A stretch of 64,000 nucleotides of DNA from Bagarius yarrelli. Its lineage: Eukaryota > Chordata > Actinopteri > Siluriformes > Sisoridae. The notes beneath the pieces were generated by a model. It made no database searches and was not told the origin of the DNA. It was given only the letters and a program-made list of their open reading frames with translations. Shown here piece by piece: positions 46,801-56,214 of the stretch (the first letter of the stretch is position 1; the number at the start of each line of letters is the position of its first letter). The stretch lies in contig VCAZ01000208.1 of assembly GCA_005784505.1 (NCBI GenBank), forward strand, positions 391,001 through 455,000, written 5' to 3'. Position numbers and translations under genes: made by a program.

Positions 46801-49664
46801 ATCAGAGATTTATACCGCTATTGTGACAGTAGTTAACCTTACACAGTCTATAAATACCAGAAACAATATTGTGGGATTAGAGCAGATGGCACACGTCCCA
46901 CCCTTATTCATCAGATCCTGCCTGATTATGGCATCAGTTCATTCATTCGAGCGCTGACTCATGAGCTGAGGCCGTCTGACTCTGGCGTTGGCACGGTCGT
47001 GCCCTGACCTTCAGCCTCCGCTGTGCCATCCGACACCCTCGACACTAGCCGACTCGTGTTAATTAATACCGGTGTAACTTTCCATAACACTCTGACTCTA
47101 TGCTCACATATACTCAGACACACATACACACGGAAAAGCTTTTTATTTAGACCTTGTTCGGGTTCGGCTGCTTTTCTCACACAATCCTCTCTGTTCTCAT
47201 TTGTCAGAAACATGCGATCGCTTCCAGGTAATCTCCGGGAGATTTAATATAACCCCAGCCGTGGTCCAACTGTGAGACAAAGAGTAACTGTGCTGGGACA
47301 AACACTCACGGATCCGTCTGTTTCTGACGCAAATGATTTAAAGGGCGCTGAATAGTTTGTCTGTGATAGATAAAACAATATGAAAACATTTCACCAGAGG
47401 ACCTGAACAGCTCTTTTTGGAAAGAATTCCTTGTTTTAGAATGATTGTAGGACATGATATTTTAAACAGACGTACTTTACAAATTATAATCATAGATACA
47501 TACAATAGAACAACAGAGTAAATTAAATACACATTTTTTTTGCAAATTTTTTAATATAAATTAATAAATGATAATTAATTAAATTAAAATTAATAATGAA
47601 TTAAAATTAATCCATAAAATCACGTTCTGAATCGTTACACATCCTATAAAGTGACTATTGTTTAATAATGCACTATTTTGTGCAGTCGTCTTCCTGACTT
47701 TAGTGTAGATTATAATTATAGTACAGCAGTGACAGAAGTAGAGACCAGAGACCAGGGACAACATTTTCTCTCTGTATCACCTTCCATGTTGGTTTTTCTG
47801 TTTGAACTACACCTGTCCTCTGCTTTGGAGCCTCATTTGCATATTTCCACATTCAGAACGTGGACGTGCCTCGTTATAAAATGTCTAAAGAAGATCTACA
47901 CGGATATCACAATTAGATATACTGGCAATGGTATACGCCGTGTTACGGATCTGAGATGTCGTATAATTCGGTCCCTATCCAGAACTGAAGTATGTATATT
48001 TTATATTATATAGTCACACACATACTGTATATTAACAACATGTGAATACTCATATTGGTATGTGTGTGAATATTATATGGAACTCGAGATCGTCTACACG
48101 CTGTAAATTTCCCATAATGTTTTATGTCCCCCATTAATAGTGTCCCATTAATTAAAAAAATGTAACACAACATTCGTGTTCTTGTGTTTAAAGTGATCCT
48201 TTTATATCTTTAACAACATGTACAGTTACTAAAAGAAACCTTTCACCACAGTAAAGTGACGTTTACGTGAAATAATTTAATTGTTGTGCTTTCATTTCAA
48301 TTGATTCATTTTAAACCTTTTTTTTTTTTTAATTATGTTCCTGGAAATCTTATTGATCAGCTGACTAAAGGGCTTGAACTCAAAACCTTTAATAGGTAAA
48401 ATTTGCTCATGTGATTGATTGATTGGTCTTGTATATACTGTCACTATTTATTTCATAACAGTGGTTATTAGCTACCAGCACAATTGACCAACCCCACCCC
48501 ACCACCTCACCCCCCGTGCACTCACCGTCCTTGCGGTGGTACGTGATTTCCACTTTCCTCTCCTCGGAGCCGAGCAGGGCCTGTGCGATCTGTGCGACGG
48601 CATGCCGCTTGGTCAGCTGACCGTGTAGGAAGTCGCAGGTGCACGGTTTCTGCATGATGTCTGGCCGCGAGAAGCCCGTCATCTCGCAGAAGCCGTCGTT
48701 GCAGAAGATGATGGCGCAGTTTTGCACGCGGGCATTCGCTATTACAAACTTCTTATCTGTGGAGGCAGACGGGATGGAAGGGGGTGTTAATTAGGTAGTG
48801 ATGATGAGAGTTAATTAACATGCCGTAGTGCCTGTGTGCAAATTCCAGCACCTTTTTATAAAAGTCATGACTACATAACAACTATGAGCTCGCAAAATAA
48901 TCAATGCACCATGATGTCATCAATGATAAACCAAAAATCAATAACAAATATTTAACTTCGATGCTCATATTTTATACACAACACACAAACCTTAATAAAA
49001 TAAACCAAAAACATCCTATAATAATCAGATCAGTCAAGAAGATATTAAATATGTAGATGATAACTTCTAGAAGATTTAAGATGCAGGAAATGAGGTGTGA
49101 GTAATATATATATATATATTATATTCTCCGTAAATGTATTTACTTATTATTTGCATTTGTTAACCCTGGGGTAATAATCAGTCTAAAGGTCACGTGCAGG
49201 CAGGTTATGCAAACAGAAGCGTGTTACAGCTGCTGACTGCGCGCTGCTCGGGTGATTTACTGTAGCTGCTGTAATTATTTTGCGCCAGTAAACGCGGCGC
49301 GGGGGTTTTGGCATTAGCGCCGGTGGCGCGTGGCTACGTTTGCAAACAGTAAAATAAAGGCGGAAATGAAAACAGCGTGATAAGAGTAAAGCGCGTGATA
49401 ACAGTCAGATCAATCAACTATCAAGAAAACTAACAAAAAAACCCAGGTTGACATTCAGTAGAAACTCTGGAGGACCTCCTCCTCTGTAGAGGATCCTGAT
49501 CAATGCAGATTAGAGGTCATCTGTTATTGCGTGACTCCGTGTGACTGACACCGACCGCTCGGTAAAGAACACGTGACACTGCACTTACTCTGGCCCTCGA
49601 ATTTACGGATGATGATCCCCAGGAAGGTGTTTTGCGGGGCGACGTGACCGCGCCGCACCGGCAT
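19669..49664 (-). CDS. kcnh7: ERG-type voltage-gated potassium channel KCNH7 (ERG3-like), 15 coding exons
   Basis: ERG channels are tetrameric plasma-membrane potassium channels that set excitability. Coding exons in transcript order: A 49589-49664, B 48526-48756, C 37470-37625, D 35143-35585, E 33433-33647, F 30385-30810, G 28790-29189, H 28013-28212, I 25344-25596, J 23124-23329, K 22934-23027, L 21547-21756, M 20587-20731, N 20111-20255, O 19669-19944. They encode about 1,157 residues (human KCNH7 is near 1,196). The start is MPVRRGHVAPQNTFLG, the invariant ERG N-terminus. KCNH7 rather than KCNH2 or KCNH6 is shown by CNTHIIPVKNEEG, LLGSTSDSNLTKYSTINKIP, SEETTTLIGLLK (KCNH2 lacks TTT) and SDPGLPG near the end. 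Exon D contains a two-base frameshift. Exons A-C, E-J, M and O are secure; the borders of C, K, L and N are less so. Confidence 0.95.
21252..21419. mobile_element. Small MITE with TATTGGCACCCTG ends (Tc1/mariner-like)
   Basis: TATTGGCACCCTG (21255-21267) and CAGGGTGCCAATA (21403-21415) are perfect inverted repeats about 168 bases apart. Single ends of the same kind occur at 28270-28296 and 35041-35060. Short Tc1-derived elements in fish carry GGGTGCCAATA ends; the assignment rests on that recollection. Confidence 0.55.
21780..22155. repeat. (GA)n-rich tract in kcnh7 intron K-L
   Basis: Purine-rich GAGA/GAAA sequence on the plus strand over 370 bases. It makes long artefactual frames on both strands. 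Confidence 0.9.
22787..22926 (+). repeat. SINE copy (kcnh7 intron K-L)
   Basis: Carries TTCAATTCCCAGCACCACCA, the GGGCCCCTGAACAAG core and the GTAAGTCGCTCTG tail. It lies 8 bases below exon K's donor, antisense to kcnh7. Confidence 0.8.
23124..25596 (-). CDS. kcnh7: kcnh7 segment: cyclic-nucleotide-binding homology domain (exons I-J)
   Basis: Exon I reads VLKGFPECLQADICLHLNQ, then CKAFRGASKGCLRALAMRFK, TTHAPPGDTLVHCGD and GSIEILKDDIVVAILG. Exon J continues KNDIFGEMIHLYAKPGKAN, ADVRALSYCDLHTVDRDELL, EVLDMYPEFADYF and NLELTFNLRDENAK. The splice between the two splits the Gly of LGKNDIFGE. As in other ERG channels this fold does not need cAMP or cGMP; it pairs with the PAS domain. The donors of both exons are weak or unusual: exon J uses GTACAC. 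A (GA)n tract of about 70 bases lies directly upstream of exon I. Confidence 0.96.
24962..25055 (+). repeat. Possible SINE-related fragment (kcnh7 intron I-J)
   Basis: ACTGAGCAAGACTCTTACCC resembles the SINE core, then GGGGCGCTGTACCATAGCTG resembles the tail of another common fish repeat. Short and diverged. Confidence 0.35.
25608..25705. repeat. (GA)n tract upstream of kcnh7 exon I
   Basis: On the minus strand this is a long CT run ending at the exon I acceptor, thus an extended polypyrimidine tract. Confidence 0.9.
26888..26930. repeat. (CA)n array in kcnh7 intron H-I
   Basis: Pure dinucleotide run of about 21 units. Confidence 0.95.
27018..27126 (-). repeat. SINE copy, 3' part (kcnh7 intron H-I)
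   Basis: On the minus strand it reads the TTCAATTCCCAGCACCAC box followed by TTGGGCCCCTGAGTAAGG. Truncated. Confidence 0.7.
28013..30810 (-). CDS. kcnh7: kcnh7 segment: transmembrane channel core S1-S6 (exons F-H)
   Basis: Exon F (142 codons) holds VLSLGADVLPEYKLQTPR, S1 ([20 protein letters not shown]), S2 ([20 protein letters not shown]) and S3 (GWFLIDMVAAIPFDLLIFG). Exon G holds the S4 voltage sensor [20 protein letters not shown], S5 ([20 protein letters not shown]), the pore helix and the selectivity filter SVGFGNVSP, then the start of S6. Exon H finishes S6 (SLMYASIFGNVSAIIQRLY) and the C-linker ([20 protein letters not shown]). The filter GFG instead of GYG is normal for ERG. The splice between G and H splits the Ser codon of GSLMYA. 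No lesion was seen. Confidence 0.97.
30838..30900. repeat. (CATC)n next to kcnh7 exon F
   Basis: Tandem CATC units lie about 30 bases upstream of exon F's acceptor in transcript sense. Confidence 0.9.
30919..31106 (+). repeat. Near full-length SINE copy (kcnh7 intron E-F)
   Basis: One of the best copies: GTAGTTTAGTGGTTAAGGTG, TGGGTTCAAGTCCCAGCACC, GGGCCCCTGAGCAAGGCCCT, then a GTAAGTCTCTCTGGATAAGG tail. It contains a 9-bp hairpin CCCCAATTG/CAATTGGGG (31019-31042). Confidence 0.85.
31122..31335. repeat. (CTAT)n / (CTGT)n field
   Basis: Mixed tetranucleotide repeats interleaved with (CT)n. No gene. Confidence 0.9.
32258..32428 (-). repeat. SINE copy (kcnh7 intron E-F)
   Basis: Minus-strand copy with the ATTTGGTAGACGCCCCTGTC tail, a diverged core and the TTAACCACCGAGCTCCCA head. 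Confidence 0.7.
32682..32732. repeat. (GT)n array in kcnh7 intron E-F
   Basis: About 25 uninterrupted GT units; another lies at 33050-33096. Confidence 0.95.
33433..35585 (-). CDS. kcnh7: kcnh7 segment: cytoplasmic linker before S1 (exons D-E), frameshift in D
   Basis: Exon D starts RKGRFFRFRLP and continues to KQSLPQDDPD, matching the KCNH7 linker (KQSLPQEDPD). The next codons read GGG TGA. Removing two G from the GGG run (35494-35496 on the plus strand) restores VTVYSPEQMDMRSTCSSSS and a long serine-rich stretch ending RRASSTHELDGFDT and RGRHASEG. Exon E then gives GPFSQIKCSLLGSTSDSN, TINKIPLITLNFSE, SPPSSEKTIIAPKVKDRTHN and VTEKVTQ. This linker is a phosphorylation-rich, poorly ordered part of ERG channels. 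The exon is 443 bases; 441 would match its borders. Confidence 0.88.
34138..34470. mobile_element. Non-autonomous element with TAGGGCTGT / ACAGCCCTA ends
   Basis: TAGGGCTGT at about 34138 and ACAGCCCTA near 34462 bracket a 330-base segment rich in GATATCG-type words. This matches hAT-like non-autonomous repeats seen in fish. A clear target duplication was not found. Confidence 0.5.
35491..35500 (-). other. kcnh7: Frameshift in kcnh7 exon D (two extra G)
   Basis: On the minus strand GAC-GGG-TGA follows QDDP, giving an immediate stop. The family reads DPDV here, and taking two G from the run gives GAC-GTG-ACC and a frame that stays open to the exon end. The flanking exons are intact. Confidence 0.82.
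35917..36552. mobile_element. MITE-like element with 13-bp terminal inverted repeats
   Basis: Left end GCCGCATTTACAC (35919-35931) is the exact reverse complement of the right end GTGTAAATGCGGC (36538-36550). The flanks share GTGATT, a possible short target duplication. No transposase frame is present. Its left 200 bases recur at 50470-50715. It lies in the kcnh7 intron between C and D. Confidence 0.6.
37470..49664 (-). CDS. kcnh7: kcnh7 segment: eag/PAS domain (exons A-C)
   Basis: Exon A encodes 25 residues, the N-cap plus start of the PAS fold, and ends EGQ with a split Asn codon. Exon B gives KKFVIANARVQNCAIIFCND, GFCEMTGFSRPDIMQKPCTC, DFLHG and ALLGSEERKVEITYHRKDG. Exon C gives CNTHIIPVKNEEGVVMMFIL and ends near SPSRPQH. 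In ERG channels this domain docks on the cyclic-nucleotide-homology domain and slows deactivation. The reading frame stays open upstream of the chosen ATG to a Met at 49754, but family identity fixes the start at 49664. The intron between B and C is 10.9 kb. The donor I use for exon C (GTGAGG) puts the exon end at 37470; this is the least certain border here. Confidence 0.93.
38062..38394 (-). repeat. Two adjacent SINE copies in the same orientation
   Basis: Copies at 38062-38222 and 38230-38394, both antisense, each with head (CCTTAACCACCGAT / CCTTAACCATGAGCCACC) and core (AGGGGCCCAGCAG / AGGGCCCAACAG). The second has the standard ATTTGGCAGACGCTCTTGTC tail. Confidence 0.8.
41545..41905. repeat. 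Degenerate (ACTC)n field
   Basis: GACTCACTCA-type units with TTGACTCAC variants over 350 bases in the large kcnh7 intron. Confidence 0.85.
42230..42266. repeat. (GA)n array
   Basis: Pure GA run; a second GA-rich zone covers 42985-43250 with a repeated ACTAACTAG.GAG word. Confidence 0.9.
43252..43530 (-). repeat. Dispersed teleost repeat fragment
   Basis: Contains GTGTCCACAAACGTTCAGCA and an ORF with PSMTMSLCTKLPDLHEDML on the minus strand, a stretch that I recall as a frequent repeat-derived pseudo-ORF in fish genomes. Classification is uncertain. Confidence 0.45.
43546..43635 (-). repeat. SINE fragment
   Basis: GGGTTAAAAGCCTTGCTGAG and GGGAATTAAACTCATGACC match the antisense core and B-box region, diverged and truncated. 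Confidence 0.55.
49185..49340. promoter_or_regulatory. GC-rich block in kcnh7 intron 1
   Basis: A short stretch with CAGCTGCTG E-box-like motifs (near 49226) and GCGCC/GGCGCG clusters (49282-49330) stands out from the AT-rich intron. It lies about 250 bases from exon A. It could be part of the CpG island or an intronic enhancer; this is inference only. Confidence 0.3.
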
Positions 49665-50130
49665 GATGATCCCGTGCAAAATCCAGTGGAACCAAACGCG
49701 GCTGTGTGTGTGTGTGTGTGGTTCACAAGCTGTACGCACAGGGACCTCCTTCACAAGTCGTCATTCCGGCGGAATTTTATGCGTCCTGTATGCGCGCGAC
49801 TCCGAATTTCACAGCTCGTCTTTCCAGCAGCAAACCGTGGCAGCACGCGGCCGTGAGTGCGGGCTCGAGCGCACGCGCCTCACCGAGCGAAAGGCGCACG
49901 TGGAAACGGCGTACCCACCGCATGTCGGATCCTCACACACACACCTCAACGCATAGCAGCACCGAGGCGCAGTTTTTAAGTAGTGGATGCAGCCGAGCGC
50001 GCGCGAGAGCAAAGCCGATGACAACCGGTGACGTCGGTGCGCCGTTAGTGTCGTGCGCGAGGAAACCGTATCTGAGACAACAGCGTCCGACAGCATGGAG
50101 CACGTGGGCTTTTTCTCTTTTTTCCCTCCC
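49665..50130 (-). promoter_or_regulatory. Probable kcnh7 5' UTR and CpG-rich promoter
   Basis: The 450 bases upstream of the kcnh7 start codon are clearly richer in G+C and in CpG than the surrounding AT-rich DNA, with clusters such as GCGCGCGAG and CGAGCGCACGCGCC. This is the pattern of a vertebrate CpG-island promoter and 5' UTR. No TATA box is obvious. The transcription start cannot be fixed from sequence. Several overlapping open frames here on both strands are a by-product of high GC. Confidence 0.55.
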
Positions 50131-50469
50131 TTTTGGGCGTATCGGTGATACAGATCCAGAGAAGAAACACCAGAGAGGGATGTAGTAACCGGATAAATCC
50201 GGTCAGTTAATTCAGAACAACTTCAAGTGTTCAGTTATTGATATAAACACTGATAACAAATGTTCTGAGAATGTTTTTCAAACGTTTGGTTTGGTTTTGG
50301 GGAAAAGTGATGAACAGTTTCTTGCCTTGTGGTGTTGTTTGTTCATGAGCACAAATAACATCATAAGAACGTTCCAGGAACATTGTTCTCAACATCATGA
50401 GCAAGACAGCGTGTCAAGAAAGCGTTCCATGAACTTCAAGAATATTCTGTTCTAACATTTAGACAACTT

Positions 50470-50715
50470 TTAGGCTGCATTTTCACTGCAGGTATCAGGT
50501 GACCCAATTCCGATTTTTTCCTCCAGTGTGGTACAGATGGGATTTGACTCATGACAGTGTGAGCAGGAGAAAACACATGGATTCCTCATTTGTATGTGGT
50601 AATAAATCAGATATGAATCGGCTCCGTACGTGAGCTTGTGCAGTGGAAGCATACAGATCAGATTTTTACCTGTTAATGTGGGTCGAACGGCGAATCAAAG
50701 ATCAAAATCTGATTT
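50470..50715. mobile_element. Second, truncated copy of the 35.9 kb MITE-like element
   Basis: Shares GACCCAATTCC, AGTGTGGTACAGATGGGAT (AATGTGG... in the first copy) and CAGATCAGATTTTTACC with 35917-36110. The right inverted end is missing. Confidence 0.6.
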
Positions 50716-50837
50716 TAACTGAAAACACAAAAGACAAAATTTATAGCAGGAGTTTCCACCTTTTTCTTTCTTTCTTTCTTTAATGAGGTTCGGGTCGGTC
50801 TGTAAAATCTCCATGTTCCTGATTGTCCATCAGTTTT

Positions 50838-51039
50838 ATTATTTACATTTTCACTGTATTTGGTAGACGTCCTTAATCTGAGCAATTTACATTTATCTTC
50901 TTTATACATCTGAGCCATATGGGGGTTAAGGGCCTTGCTCAGGGGCCCAACAGTGGCAACTTGTTGGTGCTGTAAATCCAACCCTGATCTTCCAGTTGGC
51001 AGTCTAACACCTTAACCACTGAGCTACCACTTCCCCCAT
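50838..51039 (-). repeat. SINE copy upstream of kcnh7
   Basis: Full-length antisense copy: tail TTTGGTAGACGTCCTTAATC, core GGGGTTAAGGGCCTTGCTCA, head CTTAACCACTGAGCTACCAC. Confidence 0.85.
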
Positions 51040-52512
51040 TACTGTGGAGATTTGTAGATGTATTTATTTGCCTCTTTATGTTAGATTACTTTATGAATGT
51101 GTTATGACTGTACAGACAGATGAGCATAACTTTTCAAGAAACAACGTCAGATGAGACAAACAGCCGTCTCTTTAAGCGAATCATCACTCGTCCACTTTTA
51201 ATGAAATTCCCTGGATGTTAAATAGACTTTTCTGTTTTCTGTTTAACCGCCAACTTTTATCTAATTCATGACCAAGCATTGGGGTGGGAAACCTCCCAAT
51301 CTGGCAACCCCAAGCTCTGTGTGTGTGTGTGTGTGTGTGTGTACAGGGTGTGCAGAGGCACGCAAATAACTGGAAAACCTATCATAATGTTCAGATAGAA
51401 GTTTTTGACTGGTCCTACATCTTCCACAGAATATATAAACACGTATAAATACATTTGGACCGATAAACTCAGTGATGGACATCAGGATGTGAAGGGACTT
51501 TGAACCAAAATCACCTGTCCCGTCTTTAAACCAATAATTGCGATGGATCTGTTCTGAATGTGTCCAATTGTTTATGGGTTTAAAGAAATTCTAGGTGTCC
51601 TACATGGAAACGTTAAGTCCTGAACAGGACAAACCAACGACCTCATTAAGGATCTGGATTTGACCTTTGCTTTTAGGAGACTTCATAAATAATGCAATGC
51701 TGTCAGTCGTTTAAAAATAAAAACTTTGACCAATATGGAACTAGAAATTAGAAATAATGTATTATTCTGTACAGTTTTATTGGCTCAGGGTTTGTAGAAG
51801 GTCTAACGTTAGGAAGAAAGGTTACCTGGTAATGTCTCACTGCTCACCTGAGGGACACTTCTGCCGAGAGGTGGAAAATCTTCTGTTATTTAAAGTCGTG
51901 TCTGCAAAGACGTGAATATAAATTAAAAACATTGCAGTGCTTTTAGAATAATGTGTTCACACACACATGGGAATAAAACACACAGCAGCCGTGTGACACG
52001 CCGATTAATTCTTGCGTGACTTTATATTTAACACTTTCTTTCACACGGGGTTTAAAATCAATGCGACAAATTACAAGTAATGCCAATAAAATCTAAACTA
52101 ATCACAGCTGAACATGTAATCTAATGTTTTATGTTATTACATATATCCTGAAGTCCAGCAAGAAGCCAATTATTATTTAATGACAATATCAGTGGCGCCA
52201 TCTAGTGGTATCTTTGAGCACTGCAAATAGATTAATAAAACATTTAAAAATACGTTATTTGTTTAATATTGCAAAAAAACTTCTCATGTATTAAGGATTG
52301 GATCACTTTATAGTGGGAAAATATCAAGATCCTGTGTTTCTCAATCTCCTTTCAAGTTAATTAGAATTCTCAATTCTCGATTTTGATTGGTCAGTAGGTG
52401 TTAACCAATCAGAAATGGTCTGTGCAGTTCCAGCTAAATTCATTCAATTCACTAAATTCAAGTGTTTTATTTATATTATAGAATTTGCTCCACATAATTT
52501 CCCCCTAAATTA

Positions 52513-52830
52513 GCACTGTTGCCCCACAGCAAAAAGGACCCGGGTTCGCACACCCTGTTTTTGTATGGAGTTTACATGTTCTCCCTGTGCTTGTGTGGAT
52601 TTACTTCCACAGTCCAAAAACATGTATGTTAGATTGACTGTAAATTATGAATTGCCCATAAGAGTGAGTGTAAGTGTGTGTGGCCCTGTGATGGACTGGC
52701 GATCTGTCCAGGTTGTCCCCCTCCTGTCTTTCACCCTTTCAGAGACGGCTGGGACAGACTCCAGCAGATCCCTGTGACCCCCAATTAGGGAATAAGCAGG
52801 AATAGAAGATGAATAAATAAATACATTTGC
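52513..52830 (+). repeat. Common teleost interspersed repeat (tail class)
   Basis: Contains GGAGTTTACATGTTCTCCCT, CACAGTCCAAAAACATGTAT, GATGGACTGGCGATCTGTCC and a GATGAATAAATAAATA end. This block is one of the most abundant repeats in fish genomes; I recall it without being able to name the family. The overlapping 70-codon ORF is not a gene. Confidence 0.75.
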
Positions 52831-53470
52831 TTCTAATAATAATATATATAATAATATACATCTATATAATAATGTATAGATTCATACAAGAAAATAGAAC
52901 ACGATGTATAACATGAAAATCATATCATATAAATCAATACCAGTGGACAGCAATGGAATAATAACTATAGAAATAAATCAGTTGAGAAACACAATTTGAG
53001 AGTCCTATTTAATTATTTCTTAATTATTATTTTCTAAATATTAAAGAAATAAATAAAATTTAACAGTAATACCTGAAATATGACGTGTTCGAGTGGTAGA
53101 AAGTTCTGGAACAAAATCTCGGCCAATGTTATAGATTTTGTAAATGATTTTTCTTTTCTGTATCTTTTAATTTTAAGAAAATTAATGTAAAAAGTCAATA
53201 ATATCTCTAATATAATTAGAAAAAATTTCTATGAAAAAAAAAATTTTAATGAAAGGAGGAAAATAATTTTTAGGCCTTAGCTAACTGGCTAAAATGATTG
53301 ACAGCTAATAAACTCAAATTAAGCCGTTAAATATTTACAACAATTTAAGTCTAGTCTAGATATAAAATATATACCTACCTATTTTATGTCAAGATTAATG
53401 TTTACTACAGAATCTTCACTAAGTTCCAGGTAACGTTAGAGATTAGCTAGTTGGCTAAATTAGCATCAGT

Positions 53471-53516
53471 TTGTTTGAAAACATTTCCAAACAATTTTGG
53501 AAATGTTTTCAAACAA
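53471..53516. other. Perfect 21-bp inverted repeat with 4-base loop
   Basis: Arms 53471-53491 and 53496-53516 (start TTGTTTGAAAACATTTCC) are exact reverse complements around CAAT. Confidence 0.9.
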
Positions 53517-56214
53517 CTAAACAAAAATTATGTCATTGTTAAAGTGTAAAAACATTATTTAATTAAAAAAAATAGATAATTACATTTCTTATTTTTCCTA
53601 CATTTCCTACGATGTTTTTTTATTCTTTAAAGAATCGGGAATCGACTCCTCATAGAAAGTAATTGTCGTTTAAAAAGAGCCGGTTCTTTGTGAACCGATT
53701 CGCATCATTCAAGAACCGTTTTGATGATAAACGGACAAAAATGTAGATGGTGCTTCAATATTGCTGTAACTAATGAATAATATTGCTTATATATTATTAA
53801 AAATATATAAAATAAATAAAAATATAATCCAATACAATTCTTTTAGTTAGTGGAGTTAAATATTTATACTGAAGGGAAGTAGATCTTTTTGTAAAACATA
53901 CTTAAATAAAAAAAAAACTTGTTTTATATTAAAAATATGTGATGTGATTCATAATTCTTATGCTAATTTGCAGAGTTCATAAAATTAGACTAATAAGTCT
54001 AGTAATTAAAATTATACAAATAAAACTAAATAAAATTTCAAGCTGTACTTGAAAAGTTTTGACTAAAAAGTTCCATCATGTTGCAAATAATTCACATATA
54101 AATGATAAATATTAGTATGTGTCATTCAGAACAGTCGCACAGTTTTTCTCTATTATTATTGTTATACACACTGAACAGCAGTAAATGTACACGCATATGA
54201 AATAATCGACTGGAAGGTGTTTTTATTTTCAGTACAAACACACTTCAGATCAGCGGCAGTGTGTGTAGGCTGGGCTTTCGGAACCCCTTGAGAGCTCACC
54301 ATCATGTTGAAGAGACACTTCACATCGAAAGATTTAAAATAATCATAAAGTCGAGCGTTTATTTATTCAAATGTTTTTCCTATTTTAATAGAAAAGAAAG
54401 TGGCAAGAACGACCTCCTGCTGAGACTCGGAGAAGCACAGACTGTTGCAGAAAAGCGTCTGGGGGGGAAAGGAAAAGAAATTGGCTGGAATTTAACTAGT
54501 AAATGATTTGAGTTTTTATATCTTTTGGCACACACACACACACACACACACACAGGTGTAGTATAGACAGGGGGATTGTGTGACGGACAAGGACGTTAAT
54601 GTGCCGTCTGTCAGTCATGGCTGGATTTTGAATTATTGATTATTTGTTTGTGTTCTCATGTTTTGCATGAGTGTGTGTGTGTGTATGCTTAAGTATTGTA
54701 CCTGTATTACAAAATGACTGTAAAACTAATCCTATTGCTTATTAATGCCCGGTTTTAATGCTTAATAAATCGAGGTGATTCGATGAATATCTCATCATTA
54801 TTTTATCCGAATGCCAGCAAATTATTTTTATATACGTTTTTTTGATTAATATTAAAATTGTACTTGTGTGTGAGTTGTGAAACTCATTTCAGACCTTTAC
54901 GTATGGCGTCAGATTCGCCCAGACGAAGACAGCTGACTCTAAAGCAGGTGTGTGCATGCATGATTTATTTAACCTGCTATCTTTTGTTCCGTCCAGGGCA
55001 GCGGTGCCGGGTTCAAGGCTAACGGATATCGAGACGGCTGCATTACACCCGCGGAAGACAAGGGAAATTGGACATCTTGTCCTCCAGGTGGCCTTTTTCT
55101 CCTACAATCTTAATAGTCTTCATTTTACATCTGAGCTTGACTCATTAGCCAGAGAGTGGAAGCGAGAAATTCAGTAACACTGGTCTCTCTTACCGGGCGA
55201 GCGTCAGATAGGAAAATGATCTTAACCGGTGTTTTGTTTCACATGTATGGCATTAAAAAGGTCATGACTCTAACTTACAGATTTGGAAGAACAAATTAAA
55301 TAAAGAATTATTATTAATTTTAAGCAGCTAAATTGCACTATTTTTTTTGTGTAGATTAATGACAAAGTCAGATTTTGCATAGTATTTTTTTATACAAAAT
55401 TCTGGATGTAATAAGTGTTTTATTCCTCTTATACCTCACAATGACTACATACAGTAACACACCGGATGTAAAGGAGGTTTTAGGAGCTCTAATGAAGCAT
55501 GGCTATGAAGCCTATTGGTAAAAAATATCAAATTAGGTCTCTGCTGTCAATCACAGCATCACTGAATAATTAAGGGTGCTTGTGATTTCCCAGATGTGAA
55601 GGAGGTTAATCTAAAGCATGTGGTTTTGCACTGGGATGCTATTAGGTGCTATTCTGCATCTCCATCCAAGGGTTGAGTCGCTGCTGAATGATGGAGATGA
55701 ACTGGCAACCTGGCTGGTGATGACCAAACTGAGGAGCAAAACAAAAATCCCCAAAATAAGATATATAAATATATAAACAACTCATGTAACTATTTATAGT
55801 AGCATTTAATGTTCTGGAATTTTCTGGAACCTTGAGAAGATCCATTCTCAAAAGAAAACCTGTCACCGTCTGAGTGATACAGTGTTGTTTTTGCACAAAT
55901 TACACGTCGGAGCTCAAATCGGAAACAAAATCGTCTCCTGTTGCTTCCCGCTCGGTGTTCTGTATATATAGTAAATATAAAACCTGCAGATGGTGAGGAT
56001 GAAAACTGATGTGTAATACCCAACCCAGGCAGCAGGTAGCAGCACATGTACATTTAATAAAGCTTAAAAACTCTGTTGCTGGATTCCAGCCCCCTTTCAT
56101 ATGCAGCCCTCTGGTTAATCTGGACGAATGCCAACCTTCTGGTTTACAAATAATGATAAGAAATGTTCTAGCGCAAAAACTACTAGAGCAAGATGTATTG
56201 ATTGAGCGAGGGAG

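Larger units (their letters stand above)
37626..48525 (-). other. kcnh7 intron between exons B and C (10.9 kb)
   Basis: No coding exon is supported. The interval contains two adjacent SINEs (38062-38394), many (GT)n/(CA)n runs, a (CTCA)n field (41560-41905), (GA)n tracts (42235-42265, 42985-43250), a dispersed repeat (43252-43530), a SINE fragment (43546-43635) and several complex blocks such as 44650-44880. Open frames here are short and unsupported. Confidence 0.7.

Noticed and set aside
49706..50185. 159-codon plus-strand frame over the kcnh7 promoter
   Set aside because: Arises from high GC content; no family similarity, and it lies over the CpG-rich 5' region.
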